This document shows, piece by piece, positions 42,449 to 51,263 of a DNA stretch of 64,000 nt. Position 1 is the first letter of the stretch. Each line of letters starts with the position of its first letter. Where the stretch lies: contig NZ_LNQV01000022.1 of the NCBI RefSeq assembly GCF_001515305.1, positions 1 through 64,000 on the forward strand. Reading direction: 5' to 3'. The position numbers and the translations under genes are program-made. The notes below the pieces were generated by a model. It did not search any database. It was given only the letters and a program-made list of their open reading frames with translations, and was not told the DNA's origin. The DNA is from Aquitalea pelogenes (GTDB lineage Bacteria > Pseudomonadota > Gammaproteobacteria > Burkholderiales > Chromobacteriaceae).

Positions 42449-43504
42449 GTGGAAAACCCCATGCTTGCCCCGCTAAAGCTGCCGCAAGAGGATCTGGATC
42501 ATATCCTCCGCGCTGTTGGACCCCATTGGGAGCAACTGCGCGGTCAACGCATCCTGCTCACGGGTGGAACCGGCTTCATCGGCAAATGGTTGCTGGGCAG
42601 TTTTATTCATGCCAACAACCAATTGGGGCTGGATGCACAGATTCGAGTACTCAGCCGTTCACCGGAGAGTTTTATCGACTCTTTTCCGGCACTGCGGCAA
42701 AGCACCGGGGTGGAGTGGCTAAAAGGCGACGTCCGTAATTTGTCCACAGACGCAGCAAGCGACTGTCGCTTCGCCATTCATGCAGCCACCGATGTGGTTG
42801 CCACCAGCACGCCAGCCGACATACTGGACACCTGCATCCGTGGCACACAGAGGATAGTGGATGCCATGTCGATCGGGACACAGGCACGACGCCTCCTGCT
42901 GCTCAGTTCCGGAGCCATTTATGGCAGGACAAATGGCAACACCATAACTGAAGAATGCACCACAGCACCGGATCCCCTGGCATCGGCATCCACGTACGGC
43001 GAAGGCAAACGCGTCAGCGAAATGCTTTGCAGCATGGCCGCTGCAGCACGCCCCGGACTGGAAGTCTCCATTGCCCGGTGTTTTGCCTTTGTTGGACCCC
43101 ATTTGCCTCTTGACAAGCACTTCGCCATTGGCAATTTCATACAGGCAGCCATACAGGATGCCGACATCCAGATTCTGGGCGACGGAACACCACTGCGCAG
43201 CTATCTGTATGCGGCAGACCTTGCAATCTGGCTGTGGACCATGCTGTTCACTGCGCCGAATAATCGGGCATTCAATATCGGTGGACAAGAGGCCATTTCG
43301 ATTGGCGACCTGGCTCACCGGGTCAATCAAGTACTGAATGCCAAGGGCAAGGTCTGTATTGCGCAAACACCGGCCCCGGGTGCGAAACCCCAAGCCTATG
43401 TTCCCTCCGTGGAACGCATTGCCAGCGAACTGGGTCTGGTTGTCACAACCAGCCTGGATGATGCCATCCGGCGTACTGCGAAATGGGCACGCCTGATATC
43501 CTGA
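42449..43504 (+). CDS. NAD-dependent epimerase/dehydratase (SDR) acting after RfbH
   Basis: 351 residues from GTG 42449, directly after the rfbH stop; ATG 42461 is an alternative and the ribosome-binding site does not decide. It is an extended SDR: ILLTGGTGFIGKWLL, FAIHAATDVVAT, LSSGAIYG and the catalytic YGEGK, with GDGTPLRSYLYAADLA later. Position between rfbH and the split transketolase suggests it reduces or epimerises the CDP-4-keto-3,6-dideoxyhexose or a branched product of it. Abequose/paratose-synthase-like roles are possible, but the sequence does not let me name the reaction. Confidence 0.8.
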   Translation: MENPMLAPLKLPQEDLDHILRAVGPHWEQLRGQRILLTGGTGFIGKWLLGSFIHANNQLGLDAQIRVLSRSPESFIDSFPALRQSTGVEWLKGDVRNLSTDAASDCRFAIHAATDVVATSTPADILDTCIRGTQRIVDAMSIGTQARRLLLLSSGAIYGRTNGNTITEECTTAPDPLASASTYGEGKRVSEMLCSMAAAARPGLEVSIARCFAFVGPHLPLDKHFAIGNFIQAAIQDADIQILGDGTPLRSYLYAADLAIWLWTMLFTAPNNRAFNIGGQEAISIGDLAHRVNQVLNAKGKVCIAQTPAPGAKPQAYVPSVERIASELGLVVTTSLDDAIRRTAKWARLIS

Positions 43505-43511
43505 GAACGAA

Positions 43512-44330
43512 ATGAACAGTCTCGAACTAGACAGCTACGATCTGGCCCGCAGAATGCGGATCCAGGCTCTGCAAATGGTACATCGTGCCCGTGCTTCCCA
43601 TATCGGTTCAGCACTTTCAATCTGCGATATCGTTGCAACACTCTACGGCCAGGTAATGCACCTGCAGCCGGACCAGCCTGCTGCGACGCAGCGCGATCGT
43701 TTCATTCTGAGCAAGGGGCATGCATGCGTTGCCGTGTATGCAGCACTGGCTGAAACCGGCTTCTTCCCCAAAGAAAACCTGTTTCGCTACGGTCAGGATC
43801 ACTCCGAACTGATGAACCACATCAGCCACAAGGTGCCAGGAGTCGAATTCTCCACGGGCTCACTGGGACATGGTCTGCCATTTGGCACGGGTAAAGCATT
43901 AGCCGCAAAAATGCAGGCACAAAACTGGCGCACCTTTGTATTGCTCAGTGATGGAGAATTGGGCGAAGGCTCCAATTGGGAAGCCATGATGTTTGCCGCA
44001 CATCATCAGTTGGATAATCTGGTAGCGATTGTCGACTACAACAAGCTGCAAAGCCTGACTACAGTAGACCAGACACTACGTATCGAACCCCTAGCCGACA
44101 AAGCCCACGCCTTTGGCTGGGCAGTACGGGAGGTGGACGGCCATGACCATGTCAAACTGGCGGAACTGCTGGGCACATTGCCATGGGAAGCCGGAAAGCC
44201 CTCCTTCCTGATTGCCCACACCACCAAAGGTAAAGGGGTGAGCTTTATGGAAAATAAAGTGGAATGGCACTACAAATCGCCATCACAGGAACAACTAGAT
44301 CAGGCACTGGAAGAACTGAATCATGCGTAA
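43512..44330 (+). CDS. Transketolase-like protein, N-terminal (diphosphate-binding) half
   Basis: 272 residues, matching the first third of a transketolase. The thiamin-diphosphate motif reads SDGELGEGSNWEAMMFAAHH (Gly-Asp-Gly is Ser-Asp-Gly here) and ends in VDYN. HIGSALSICDIVATLY, SKGHACVAVYAAL and GSLGHGLPFGTGKA are standard, including histidines that line the active site. It needs the partner encoded next door, whose start overlaps its end by 8 bp. Split transketolases are also housekeeping enzymes in some bacteria, but placement inside the CDP-deoxysugar operon suggests two-carbon transfer to a ketosugar nucleotide. Confidence 0.87.
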   Translation: MNSLELDSYDLARRMRIQALQMVHRARASHIGSALSICDIVATLYGQVMHLQPDQPAATQRDRFILSKGHACVAVYAALAETGFFPKENLFRYGQDHSELMNHISHKVPGVEFSTGSLGHGLPFGTGKALAAKMQAQNWRTFVLLSDGELGEGSNWEAMMFAAHHQLDNLVAIVDYNKLQSLTTVDQTLRIEPLADKAHAFGWAVREVDGHDHVKLAELLGTLPWEAGKPSFLIAHTTKGKGVSFMENKVEWHYKSPSQEQLDQALEELNHA

Positions 44331-45204
44331 CGCCTTCATTCAAGAACTGGTTGCCTTGGCGCGTCAGCACCCCCACATTGCTCTGATCGTGGGAGACTTG
44401 GGCTATTCGGTCATAGAACCATTTGCCGAGGAGTTTCCCGACCGCTTTATCAACGCTGGCGTAGCTGAACAGAACATGACCGGTCTGGCTGCTGGCATGG
44501 CATCAGAGGGCTATCATGTATTTACCTACTCGATTGCCAATTTCCCGACCTTCCGTTGTGCCGAGCAAATCCGTAATGATGTTGCTTATCACAAGCTGCC
44601 GGTAACTGTAGTCGCAGTTGGAGGGGGCTTGGCGTATGGTGCGCTGGGATACTCCCACCATGCGGTACAGGATTACGCATTGATGCGCACCATGCCCAAT
44701 ATGCAGATTGCCGCTCCTGGCGATCCGATGGAAACCCGGGCATGCATGCGCTATCTGGTTGAGCATCCCGGCCCTTCATATCTCCGCCTGGGCAAGGCAG
44801 GCGAACCCTGTTTTCATGAAGTACCGCCAGAAGTTAACCCTGGCCAGTGGCTAAAAATCCGGGAAGGAGATGAGGAACACGTCCTGCTTAGTACCGGTGC
44901 TTGTCTGCAAATGGCAATGGAGTGGGCAAATGAAGGCAAGCTGGGTAATCGTTCCATCTATTCTTTGCCACTCTGGTCCATGAAAGACAAAGATATCCAG
45001 ATAAAAAATCTGCAGTCCAGAAAGGAAGTAACCACACTGGAAGACCATCTGCAGGATGCTGGTTTTGGTTCATGGTTGCTAGAAGCGAGAGTTCAGGACC
45101 CTAAAATTGCATGCACTATAAATCTTATGGCACTAAATCATACGGTATGCGGCACAGTAGGATCACAAACAACTCTTAATAGAATTGGCGGACTAACAAT
45201 TTGA
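44323..45204 (+). CDS. Transketolase-like protein, C-terminal half
   Basis: 293 residues holding the pyrimidine-binding and C-terminal domains. The catalytic Glu that activates thiamin diphosphate is in INAGVAEQNMTGLAAGMA. VVAVGGGLAYGALGYSHHAVQD and APGDPMETRACMRYL follow. The last 60 residues carry the TLEDHLQDAGFGSWL segment of the C-terminal domain. It overlaps the N-terminal half by 8 bp, so a stoichiometric pair is made. Base composition turns A+T-rich near its 3' end (about 45.1 kb), where the acquired section begins. Confidence 0.87.
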   Translation: MRNAFIQELVALARQHPHIALIVGDLGYSVIEPFAEEFPDRFINAGVAEQNMTGLAAGMASEGYHVFTYSIANFPTFRCAEQIRNDVAYHKLPVTVVAVGGGLAYGALGYSHHAVQDYALMRTMPNMQIAAPGDPMETRACMRYLVEHPGPSYLRLGKAGEPCFHEVPPEVNPGQWLKIREGDEEHVLLSTGACLQMAMEWANEGKLGNRSIYSLPLWSMKDKDIQIKNLQSRKEVTTLEDHLQDAGFGSWLLEARVQDPKIACTINLMALNHTVCGTVGSQTTLNRIGGLTI

Positions 45205-45248
45205 AATGGTTTTAAATTTTCATATCTATAATCTTTCACAAAACATTT

Positions 45249-46517
45249 ATGACCAATCCATCTCGGCATGACAATAAAATGATGGATTTGATTAGAAATA
45301 CCATTCAACAGAATATGTGGCGCGCAGGAGCGATTGCCATATTACGTTTAATTTCAGTCGCACTGGGTCTCCTTTATGTAAAATACTATACATCGACTCT
45401 ATCAATCGAGGAAGTCGGTAAATTTTTCTACCTTGGTACGATGAGTTATATATTGAATGCGTTGGTGTTCGTTCCAGTAGATTCATACATGCAAGCCAGG
45501 CTATCAAGCTTGAAGTCGTTGCCATGGCCGGCATTACGACGCTTGGTAACAGCTACACTGCTAATAGCATTAATAGCATGTATCATACTGAGCACACCAT
45601 TTATATCAATGAATTTACTATCGCGCCAAGATATTCCGCTCTTATACGGGCTGGCCTCCATGCTATACCTATGCAGCAGCATACGTAATCTACTTAATAT
45701 TAGAGGGCAGGCTAACTTTTCTGCCAGTATGGTTGTTTTGGAGTCAGGTGCACGGTTATTGGCCTTTGTACTGGCTTCCTTGATGTGGAAAGCAACTGCT
45801 CAGACCTTATTGTCATCATCAATTGTAGCATTGGCCGTAGAATTCGCGATATTGATATGGCAGGCCCGTCGAAGCTTGCCGTTTACGCAAGAGGTTGCCC
45901 CACTTGACAACTCATTTCATATTATAAGGACAAGTGCGGCACTCGCTGGTGGTGCGGCATCCAATACCGTACAGTTACAAGGCTACCGGGTACTATTCCC
46001 AGCACTTGGGCATTCAAATACATCTGCGGTATTAGGTGTAACAGCGAATATCGGCGCTGTCGCGATGAGTGCATGCGCACAAGTTTTTTCTCAGCTTTAT
46101 TTGCCACGGCTGTATCAGAGTCAAGGAAGATCAATCCAGCAGTATGCATTATTGGCAACTGCCATGATTGGTATATTACTTATATTGGCGATGCCAATAT
46201 CAACATTTCTAGTTAAGCATTTAACACACTCAGAATACATACCATACGCCCCGGCTATTGGGATTGGAATTTTAATTGAAGGATGCAACTTACTTATTGG
46301 AGCGTATTCCATCTTTCTCACGTTGCGACAAAAAGTAGGAGTCTTGTTTCGTACCCAATTACTAGGCGCTGCGTTATCATTAACTGCTTGTCTGATATTA
46401 GTAAAATTTAACCCACAAACTCCCCTATTACTTGGAATGGGAATTGCGCTGTCACAGCTACTAGCAACAGCACTACTAGGCATTTATGTTTATCGCCTAA
46501 AAAAACTGGAATATTGA
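45249..46517 (+). CDS. Wzx-type polysaccharide flippase
   Basis: 422 residues with about twelve hydrophobic segments, in the MOP-superfamily style (LISVALGLLYVKYYTSTLSI, EEVGKFFYLGTMSYILNALV, and further SAALAGGAASNTVQ). Sequence identity to named Wzx proteins is not something I can measure here, but length, topology and position within an O-antigen-type locus support it. It would move undecaprenyl-linked repeat units to the periplasmic face. The gene is A+T-rich. Its stop overlaps the start of the next glycosyltransferase (TGATG). Confidence 0.78.
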   Translation: MTNPSRHDNKMMDLIRNTIQQNMWRAGAIAILRLISVALGLLYVKYYTSTLSIEEVGKFFYLGTMSYILNALVFVPVDSYMQARLSSLKSLPWPALRRLVTATLLIALIACIILSTPFISMNLLSRQDIPLLYGLASMLYLCSSIRNLLNIRGQANFSASMVVLESGARLLAFVLASLMWKATAQTLLSSSIVALAVEFAILIWQARRSLPFTQEVAPLDNSFHIIRTSAALAGGAASNTVQLQGYRVLFPALGHSNTSAVLGVTANIGAVAMSACAQVFSQLYLPRLYQSQGRSIQQYALLATAMIGILLILAMPISTFLVKHLTHSEYIPYAPAIGIGILIEGCNLLIGAYSIFLTLRQKVGVLFRTQLLGAALSLTACLILVKFNPQTPLLLGMGIALSQLLATALLGIYVYRLKKLEY

Positions 46518-47362
46518 TGCGATCCAATCTTATTACTTTTGTGCTTTTCATGTTCAACGAGGAAAAGCGCATTGAGCGTGCCGTTCGGAATTTCCTCCCC
46601 TACGGGCAAGTTCTTGTTGTCGATAATTATAGCAGTGACAGAACTGTCGAAATAGCCAAGGCATTAGGTGCCGATGTATTACAACACAAAAATCCTGGTT
46701 GGGTTGAAGATGAGAATACCACATCCGTTGTAAAAGAATATGTGAAGACGCCTTGGATTTATTGGGGATTTTCCGATGAAATAGTCGATGCACCGACAAT
46801 GGAAGCCATGTTTGAGGCGATTGAAAGTGGCACTTGCTCAATCGTGAATATTGCCCGAAAAAATTATTACTATGGCAAATTCACACATGATGCATATCAG
46901 AACATACAAAGCCGTGCATTTATAAAAGAAGCTATCGATTTCCGGGAAAACAAAATACATCATTTTGGCAAGCATACCGTTCCTGCATCTGAAGTAACAA
47001 CATTAAACCCAAAAAAATATTACATTCATCACTTCATTTCAAATACAGCAAAATCATACCTCTCATCAATTGATAGATATACAGACATTGAATCGAGACA
47101 CACCAAGCCGCAGCACCCGTTAAAGATGATATTAAGCATAACAAAAAGCTTTATACTTCACTACTTTATCAGAGGTGGAATCAGAGCCGGGCGTGCAGGA
47201 TTTTACCTGGAAATTCAAATGGCCTTTTATCATGCACTACTTACAATGAAAGCATTTGAAATATCCAGTAATTTAAATAGTGATGCGATAGAGAATATCA
47301 ACAATAAATCAAGAGATAAAATTCTCTTTGGAATTGAAAAAAAAATGGAATATAAAAAATGA
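46517..47362 (+). CDS. Glycosyltransferase family 2
   Basis: 281 residues from ATG 46517, overlapping the flippase stop; a TTG one codon earlier is the alternative. The GT-A fold is visible in FVLFMFNEEKRIERAVRNFL, the VVDNYSSDRTVEIAKALGAD strand-loop and a metal-binding stretch around GFSDEIVDAP in place of DxD. Such inverting enzymes add sugars to the repeat unit on the cytoplasmic side. Strongly A+T-rich, Lys/Ile/Asn-rich C-terminus. Donor and acceptor unknown. Confidence 0.82.
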   Translation: MRSNLITFVLFMFNEEKRIERAVRNFLPYGQVLVVDNYSSDRTVEIAKALGADVLQHKNPGWVEDENTTSVVKEYVKTPWIYWGFSDEIVDAPTMEAMFEAIESGTCSIVNIARKNYYYGKFTHDAYQNIQSRAFIKEAIDFRENKIHHFGKHTVPASEVTTLNPKKYYIHHFISNTAKSYLSSIDRYTDIESRHTKPQHPLKMILSITKSFILHYFIRGGIRAGRAGFYLEIQMAFYHALLTMKAFEISSNLNSDAIENINNKSRDKILFGIEKKMEYKK

Positions 47363-48024
47363 AATCCGTAAGATATTATTTAGAAAAAATAAAAATCATG
47401 GATTTCCATGACTACCTAAACCACCTTCAGTGTTTTTTAGCAAAAATTAAAGGATTACTTTTTTACAGCTTTATTTTTGGAAAATTTGGAAGAGGAAGCT
47501 GGATAAAAAAACCAGATCAAATATTTGGCGCAACACAAATATTTATTGATGAAAATGTCCGAATTGAAAAAGGAGCAGTCCTCTACTCAATACGAAAGTA
47601 TGCTGAGAATAAATACAGTGGCACGATAAAAATCGGAAAACGAACATTCATAAATCGATATTTCAATGCAAGTTCTGCCATAGGTATTTATATCGGAGAA
47701 GGAGTAGCATTTGGTAGCAATGTATTTTTGTGTGACTTTGATCACAGCTACAAGGATCCACTAATCAGTCGAATAGATACTCCACTTACAACAAAAGGGC
47801 CTATTAACATCCATGATTATTGCTGGCTTGGGGCAAACGTATATGTAACAAGCGGGGTTACTCTTGGAAAAGGTTGTGTGGTTGGTGCAAATAGCGTCGT
47901 GACCTCGAGTTTTCCACCATACACAATGATTGCCGGCATACCAGCACGGGCGATCAAGCGTTATGATTTCTCTAGAAATCAATGGGTTCGCATCAGGGAA
48001 GCCAAACCCACTACTGAATGCTGA
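47359..48024 (+). CDS. Left-handed beta-helix acyltransferase (hexapeptide family)
   Basis: 221 residues with hexapeptide repeats (IFIDENVRIEKGAVL, IKIGKRTFINRYF, IYIGEGVAFGSNVF and NIHDYCWLGANVYVTSGVTL), the catalytic His candidate in LCDFDHSYKDP, and the C-terminal SSFPPYTMIAGIPARAIKRY. The layout matches O-acetyltransferases such as maltose/NodL-type and WbbJ-like proteins, so acetylation of a sugar of the repeat unit is likely. Start overlaps the preceding stop. A+T-rich. Confidence 0.85.
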   Translation: MKSVRYYLEKIKIMDFHDYLNHLQCFLAKIKGLLFYSFIFGKFGRGSWIKKPDQIFGATQIFIDENVRIEKGAVLYSIRKYAENKYSGTIKIGKRTFINRYFNASSAIGIYIGEGVAFGSNVFLCDFDHSYKDPLISRIDTPLTTKGPINIHDYCWLGANVYVTSGVTLGKGCVVGANSVVTSSFPPYTMIAGIPARAIKRYDFSRNQWVRIREAKPTTEC

Positions 48025-48055
48025 TAAGCAATTCTAAAATTAGGTTAAAACTACT

Positions 48056-49183
48056 ATGAAAATCCTTATCACAGGTGGCGCAGGTTTCATCGGTGCCAAT
48101 CTTGTAACACGACTGCATAAAGATGGCCATAATATCCGCGTACTCGATACGCTATCGCCGCAAATTCATGGCAGTGACCCATCCCAATCGCCTTTACGTC
48201 AGCAAATTGAAGGGAAATGTGAGTTTATTCATGGCGATGTAACGGATGCCGCTACTGTTTCACGTGCAATTGACGGTTGCGATGCTGTTGTTCACCTTGC
48301 AGCAGAAACCGGCACTGGACAATCCATGTATGAGGTTGCTCGCTACAGCCATACCAATGTGCAAGGCACTGCCGTGCTGCTGGAAGCCATTGCAGAACGG
48401 AAAGACTCGATTCACCGAGTAGTGGTTGCTTCTTCGCGTGCGATTTATGGTGAGGGACGCTATGAGATTGATGGTAAATATGTTTACCCGGTGACACGCC
48501 ATCAAGAGGATCTGGCCAATGGAAAATTTGAGCCACTATGCCCCGATACAGGTCGACCACTAAAAGTAGTCGCCACAGATGAGAACTCCAGAATTCAGCC
48601 AAATTCGATCTATGGTCTGACCAAGTACACACAAGAACACATGACCTTGTTGAATTGCAATGCTCTGGATATTCCAGCTGTAGCATTACGCTTTCAGAAT
48701 GTTTATGGACCAGGGCAATCACTGTCCAACCCTTACACAGGCATCCTTTCCATCTTCTCCACCCGAATTCGTCACGGTCATGGAATTGATATTTACGAGG
48801 ATGGAGAAGAAAGTCGCGACTTTGTCTATATCGATGATGTTGTTGAATCGCTAGTACTTTCGCTCACCAACCCAAATGCTGCTGGCCACGCATTTGGCAT
48901 TGGCACAGGTATTGGAACTAGCGTGATGGATGTAGCTAAAACACTTGTTGACCTATATGGAATTTCTGTTCCACTCACAGTAACAGGTGCATACCGTGTG
49001 GGTGATATCCGTCACAATTTTGCAGATACGACAAAAGCAAGCAATTTACTTGGATTCACTTCCAAAGTTACGTTCCGAGAAGGAATTGAGCATTTTGTCA
49101 AATGGGTATTAGAACAACCTATACAAGCAGATACCTATGCAGAAAGTGTAGAGTCATTAAAAAAACGAGGGCTTTTCAAATGA
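48056..49183 (+). CDS. dTDP-L-rhamnose 4-epimerase-like SDR (6-deoxy-L-talose synthesis)
   Basis: 375 residues. The SDR core is [35 protein letters not shown] and SSRAIYGEGRYE, with catalytic Tyr-Lys in IYGLTKYTQEH. An insertion between the first motif and the active site (VYPVTRHQEDLANGKFEPLC to VATDEN) and the phrase RVLDTLSPQIHG are typical of dTDP-L-rhamnose 4-epimerases (Tle/WbiB type) as I know them. With rfbB-D-A-C in the same operon this would give dTDP-6-deoxy-L-talose. Other NDP-sugar epimerases remain possible. Its stop overlaps the next start (ATGA). Confidence 0.78.
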   Translation: MKILITGGAGFIGANLVTRLHKDGHNIRVLDTLSPQIHGSDPSQSPLRQQIEGKCEFIHGDVTDAATVSRAIDGCDAVVHLAAETGTGQSMYEVARYSHTNVQGTAVLLEAIAERKDSIHRVVVASSRAIYGEGRYEIDGKYVYPVTRHQEDLANGKFEPLCPDTGRPLKVVATDENSRIQPNSIYGLTKYTQEHMTLLNCNALDIPAVALRFQNVYGPGQSLSNPYTGILSIFSTRIRHGHGIDIYEDGEESRDFVYIDDVVESLVLSLTNPNAAGHAFGIGTGIGTSVMDVAKTLVDLYGISVPLTVTGAYRVGDIRHNFADTTKASNLLGFTSKVTFREGIEHFVKWVLEQPIQADTYAESVESLKKRGLFK

Positions 49184-50070
49184 AAATGCCTGCCGACCAA
49201 ATTATTGGAATTGTAACAGTTTTATATAATAGCAATGACGTTCTACCGGGTTTCTTCTCAAGTCTTGGATCTCAACAGGGTATTAACTACCGCCTATATG
49301 TAATTGACAATAGCCCAAATGATAGTGGCACTCGTATTAGCGAAGAAGCTGCAAAATTGTTGAAAATTAATGCCGTTTGCATTTTTAATAATGAAAATGT
49401 TGGCGTTGCAAAAGGAAATAACCAAGGCATTGAACTTGCCCTCAAAGATGGCTGCTCACATATTTTATTAGCCAATAATGATACAGAGTTCGCCCCTACT
49501 ACCATTTTTAAACTGTGGGAAGACATGGTGAAAAATGGTGAATACGCCTCAACACCGAAATTAATGTATTACGACACGCCTGATATTATCTGGTATGCGG
49601 GTGGCCATATTAATCCATGGACAATGCGGACACCACACTACGGATTGAATGAGAAAGATAATGGTCAGTTCGACATGAAATGTCACGTAAACTATGCACC
49701 GACCTGCTTTATGTTGGTGGATTCTACGGTATTTGAAAAAGTCGGGCGTATGGATGAACGCTATTTTGTGTATAGTGATGATACCGACTTTGTCTGGCGC
49801 ATGAATATATTAGGCATGAATATATCTTATAATCCAGAGGCAGTGGTTCTGCACAAAGTGAGCACATCAACGGGAGGAGCCTCATCTCCATTTACCCAGT
49901 ACTATTCAAATAGAAATAGAATTTTCTTTATCCGGAAAAATTTACACGGGTTGCAAAAAGCAATTGCATTGATTTATGTTCTCACAACCAGAATACTGCG
50001 CTTAGGCATCGTAAAAACCAACAAGAGCGGCTGGAAAGGTATACGAGACGGTTTATCCATGCAAGTTTAA
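49180..50070 (+). CDS. Glycosyltransferase family 2 (rhamnosyltransferase-like)
   Basis: 296 residues from ATG 49180, overlapping the epimerase stop. GT-A motifs: IGIVTVLYNSNDVLPGFFSS, LYVIDNSPNDSG, NNENVGVAKGNNQGIE, ILLANNDTEFA (the DxD-type site), then ERYFVYSDDTDFVWRMNILG. The YSDDTDFVWR region is of the kind seen in rhamnosyl-type transferases, which would fit dTDP-L-rhamnose or 6-deoxytalose as donor. A+T-rich. Acceptor unknown. Confidence 0.85.
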   Translation: MKMPADQIIGIVTVLYNSNDVLPGFFSSLGSQQGINYRLYVIDNSPNDSGTRISEEAAKLLKINAVCIFNNENVGVAKGNNQGIELALKDGCSHILLANNDTEFAPTTIFKLWEDMVKNGEYASTPKLMYYDTPDIIWYAGGHINPWTMRTPHYGLNEKDNGQFDMKCHVNYAPTCFMLVDSTVFEKVGRMDERYFVYSDDTDFVWRMNILGMNISYNPEAVVLHKVSTSTGGASSPFTQYYSNRNRIFFIRKNLHGLQKAIALIYVLTTRILRLGIVKTNKSGWKGIRDGLSMQV

Positions 50071-50158
50071 AAAGCCGTAATTAATATCAATATAGTTCGC
50101 ACTAGAAATAACAAGAAGCACACCTAATAATCTAACTTTAGGCAATTACCGAATAAAC

Positions 50159-51190
50159 ATGCAAACAATCTGTATAATTTCCGCTAGAAATCTGGGTGAT
50201 GCAGCAATGCATGCCCTCCAGCTAAAACAGATTGAGTCATGCAATCCACACATACAACTCATCATCTGGACTTTCCCACAGGCCGCATTTCTATTTGACG
50301 ATTTACCCAATAGTGAAACTATCTGCTCAGACTTCCCAATGGGCGCCAGCTTGACTAGTTTCATCAAAGGCGGATGGCGTGGTTTTTTCTCTGCGGCCAG
50401 AAAGATTCGTAGAAAAAGGCCAACAATGGCTATCGACTTTATTGGCGACATACGTGAACTATTAGTATTGAAAATGACAGGTGCTTCCAAGTTGTACTAT
50501 CCAGTATGGTTGGATGGTCATCCGTTCCGCATGCACATCCGAACATTAGGCATCCGTTGCCCGCAGCACATAAAAATACCTAACACCGTCATTAATATCT
50601 ATCACGCACAAAAAAAAGTGCTTGAAGCAACTCAATTACGGCTCAAGTGCTCTACACATTCAGCCTCATCCAACGGTCAGTCAGGACCATTTCACTTTGG
50701 GATTCATCCATCAGCATCACTACCATTTAAGCTATGGCCATCACAAAACTGGAGTGAACTGATTACCCAATTGCATTCAAGGTACCCAGACTCATTTTTT
50801 ACAATATTTGGTTCACCAAGTGAGATGGAAACCCTTGAGTCGATTTCCAGAAAAATTGGTTGCCCACACAAAATTTTCGCATCATCATTATCCGGCTTCA
50901 GAGAATACCTAAGTGATATAGACTTTCTAATTGGCCTGGACAGTTTCTCAGTTCATCTTGCTCATAGTCTAGAAGTTCCTAGTGCTGTACTGGTTGGGGC
51001 CAATAACCCCCAAGTGTTTACACCACCGTCTGCTGTTGCCATCACGCACCCTGGACGATGCCCAGATCAGCCTTGTGGAGGAAAACCAAAATGTATTGGC
51101 ACTACACATCAATATAGCTGCATGCTTGATATCACACCTCAAGAGGTGATCAGTGTGGTTGAACAATCACTCCATAGAGTGATTCATTAA
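50159..51190 (+). CDS. Glycosyltransferase family 9 (heptosyltransferase-like)
   Basis: 343 residues. GT-B fold features of the GT9 family: the N-terminal ISARNLGDAAMHALQLKQIE, FGIHPSASLPFKLWPSQNWS (the GP/S-KxW region), and near the C-terminus LIGLDSFSVHLAHSLEVPSAVLVGANNP. GT9 enzymes add heptose or related sugars to lipopolysaccharide. Here it lies in the O-antigen-type operon, 88 bp after the preceding gene, and may act on the repeat unit or core. A second GT9 gene stands at 62.3 kb. A+T-rich. Confidence 0.84.
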   Translation: MQTICIISARNLGDAAMHALQLKQIESCNPHIQLIIWTFPQAAFLFDDLPNSETICSDFPMGASLTSFIKGGWRGFFSAARKIRRKRPTMAIDFIGDIRELLVLKMTGASKLYYPVWLDGHPFRMHIRTLGIRCPQHIKIPNTVINIYHAQKKVLEATQLRLKCSTHSASSNGQSGPFHFGIHPSASLPFKLWPSQNWSELITQLHSRYPDSFFTIFGSPSEMETLESISRKIGCPHKIFASSLSGFREYLSDIDFLIGLDSFSVHLAHSLEVPSAVLVGANNPQVFTPPSAVAITHPGRCPDQPCGGKPKCIGTTHQYSCMLDITPQEVISVVEQSLHRVIH

Positions 51191-51263
51191 AAAATGATGA
51201 GTCAAAATACTGAACTGTAAACAACATCATCAGACAAATTCTTATCCAAGAATGTAGAAACCA

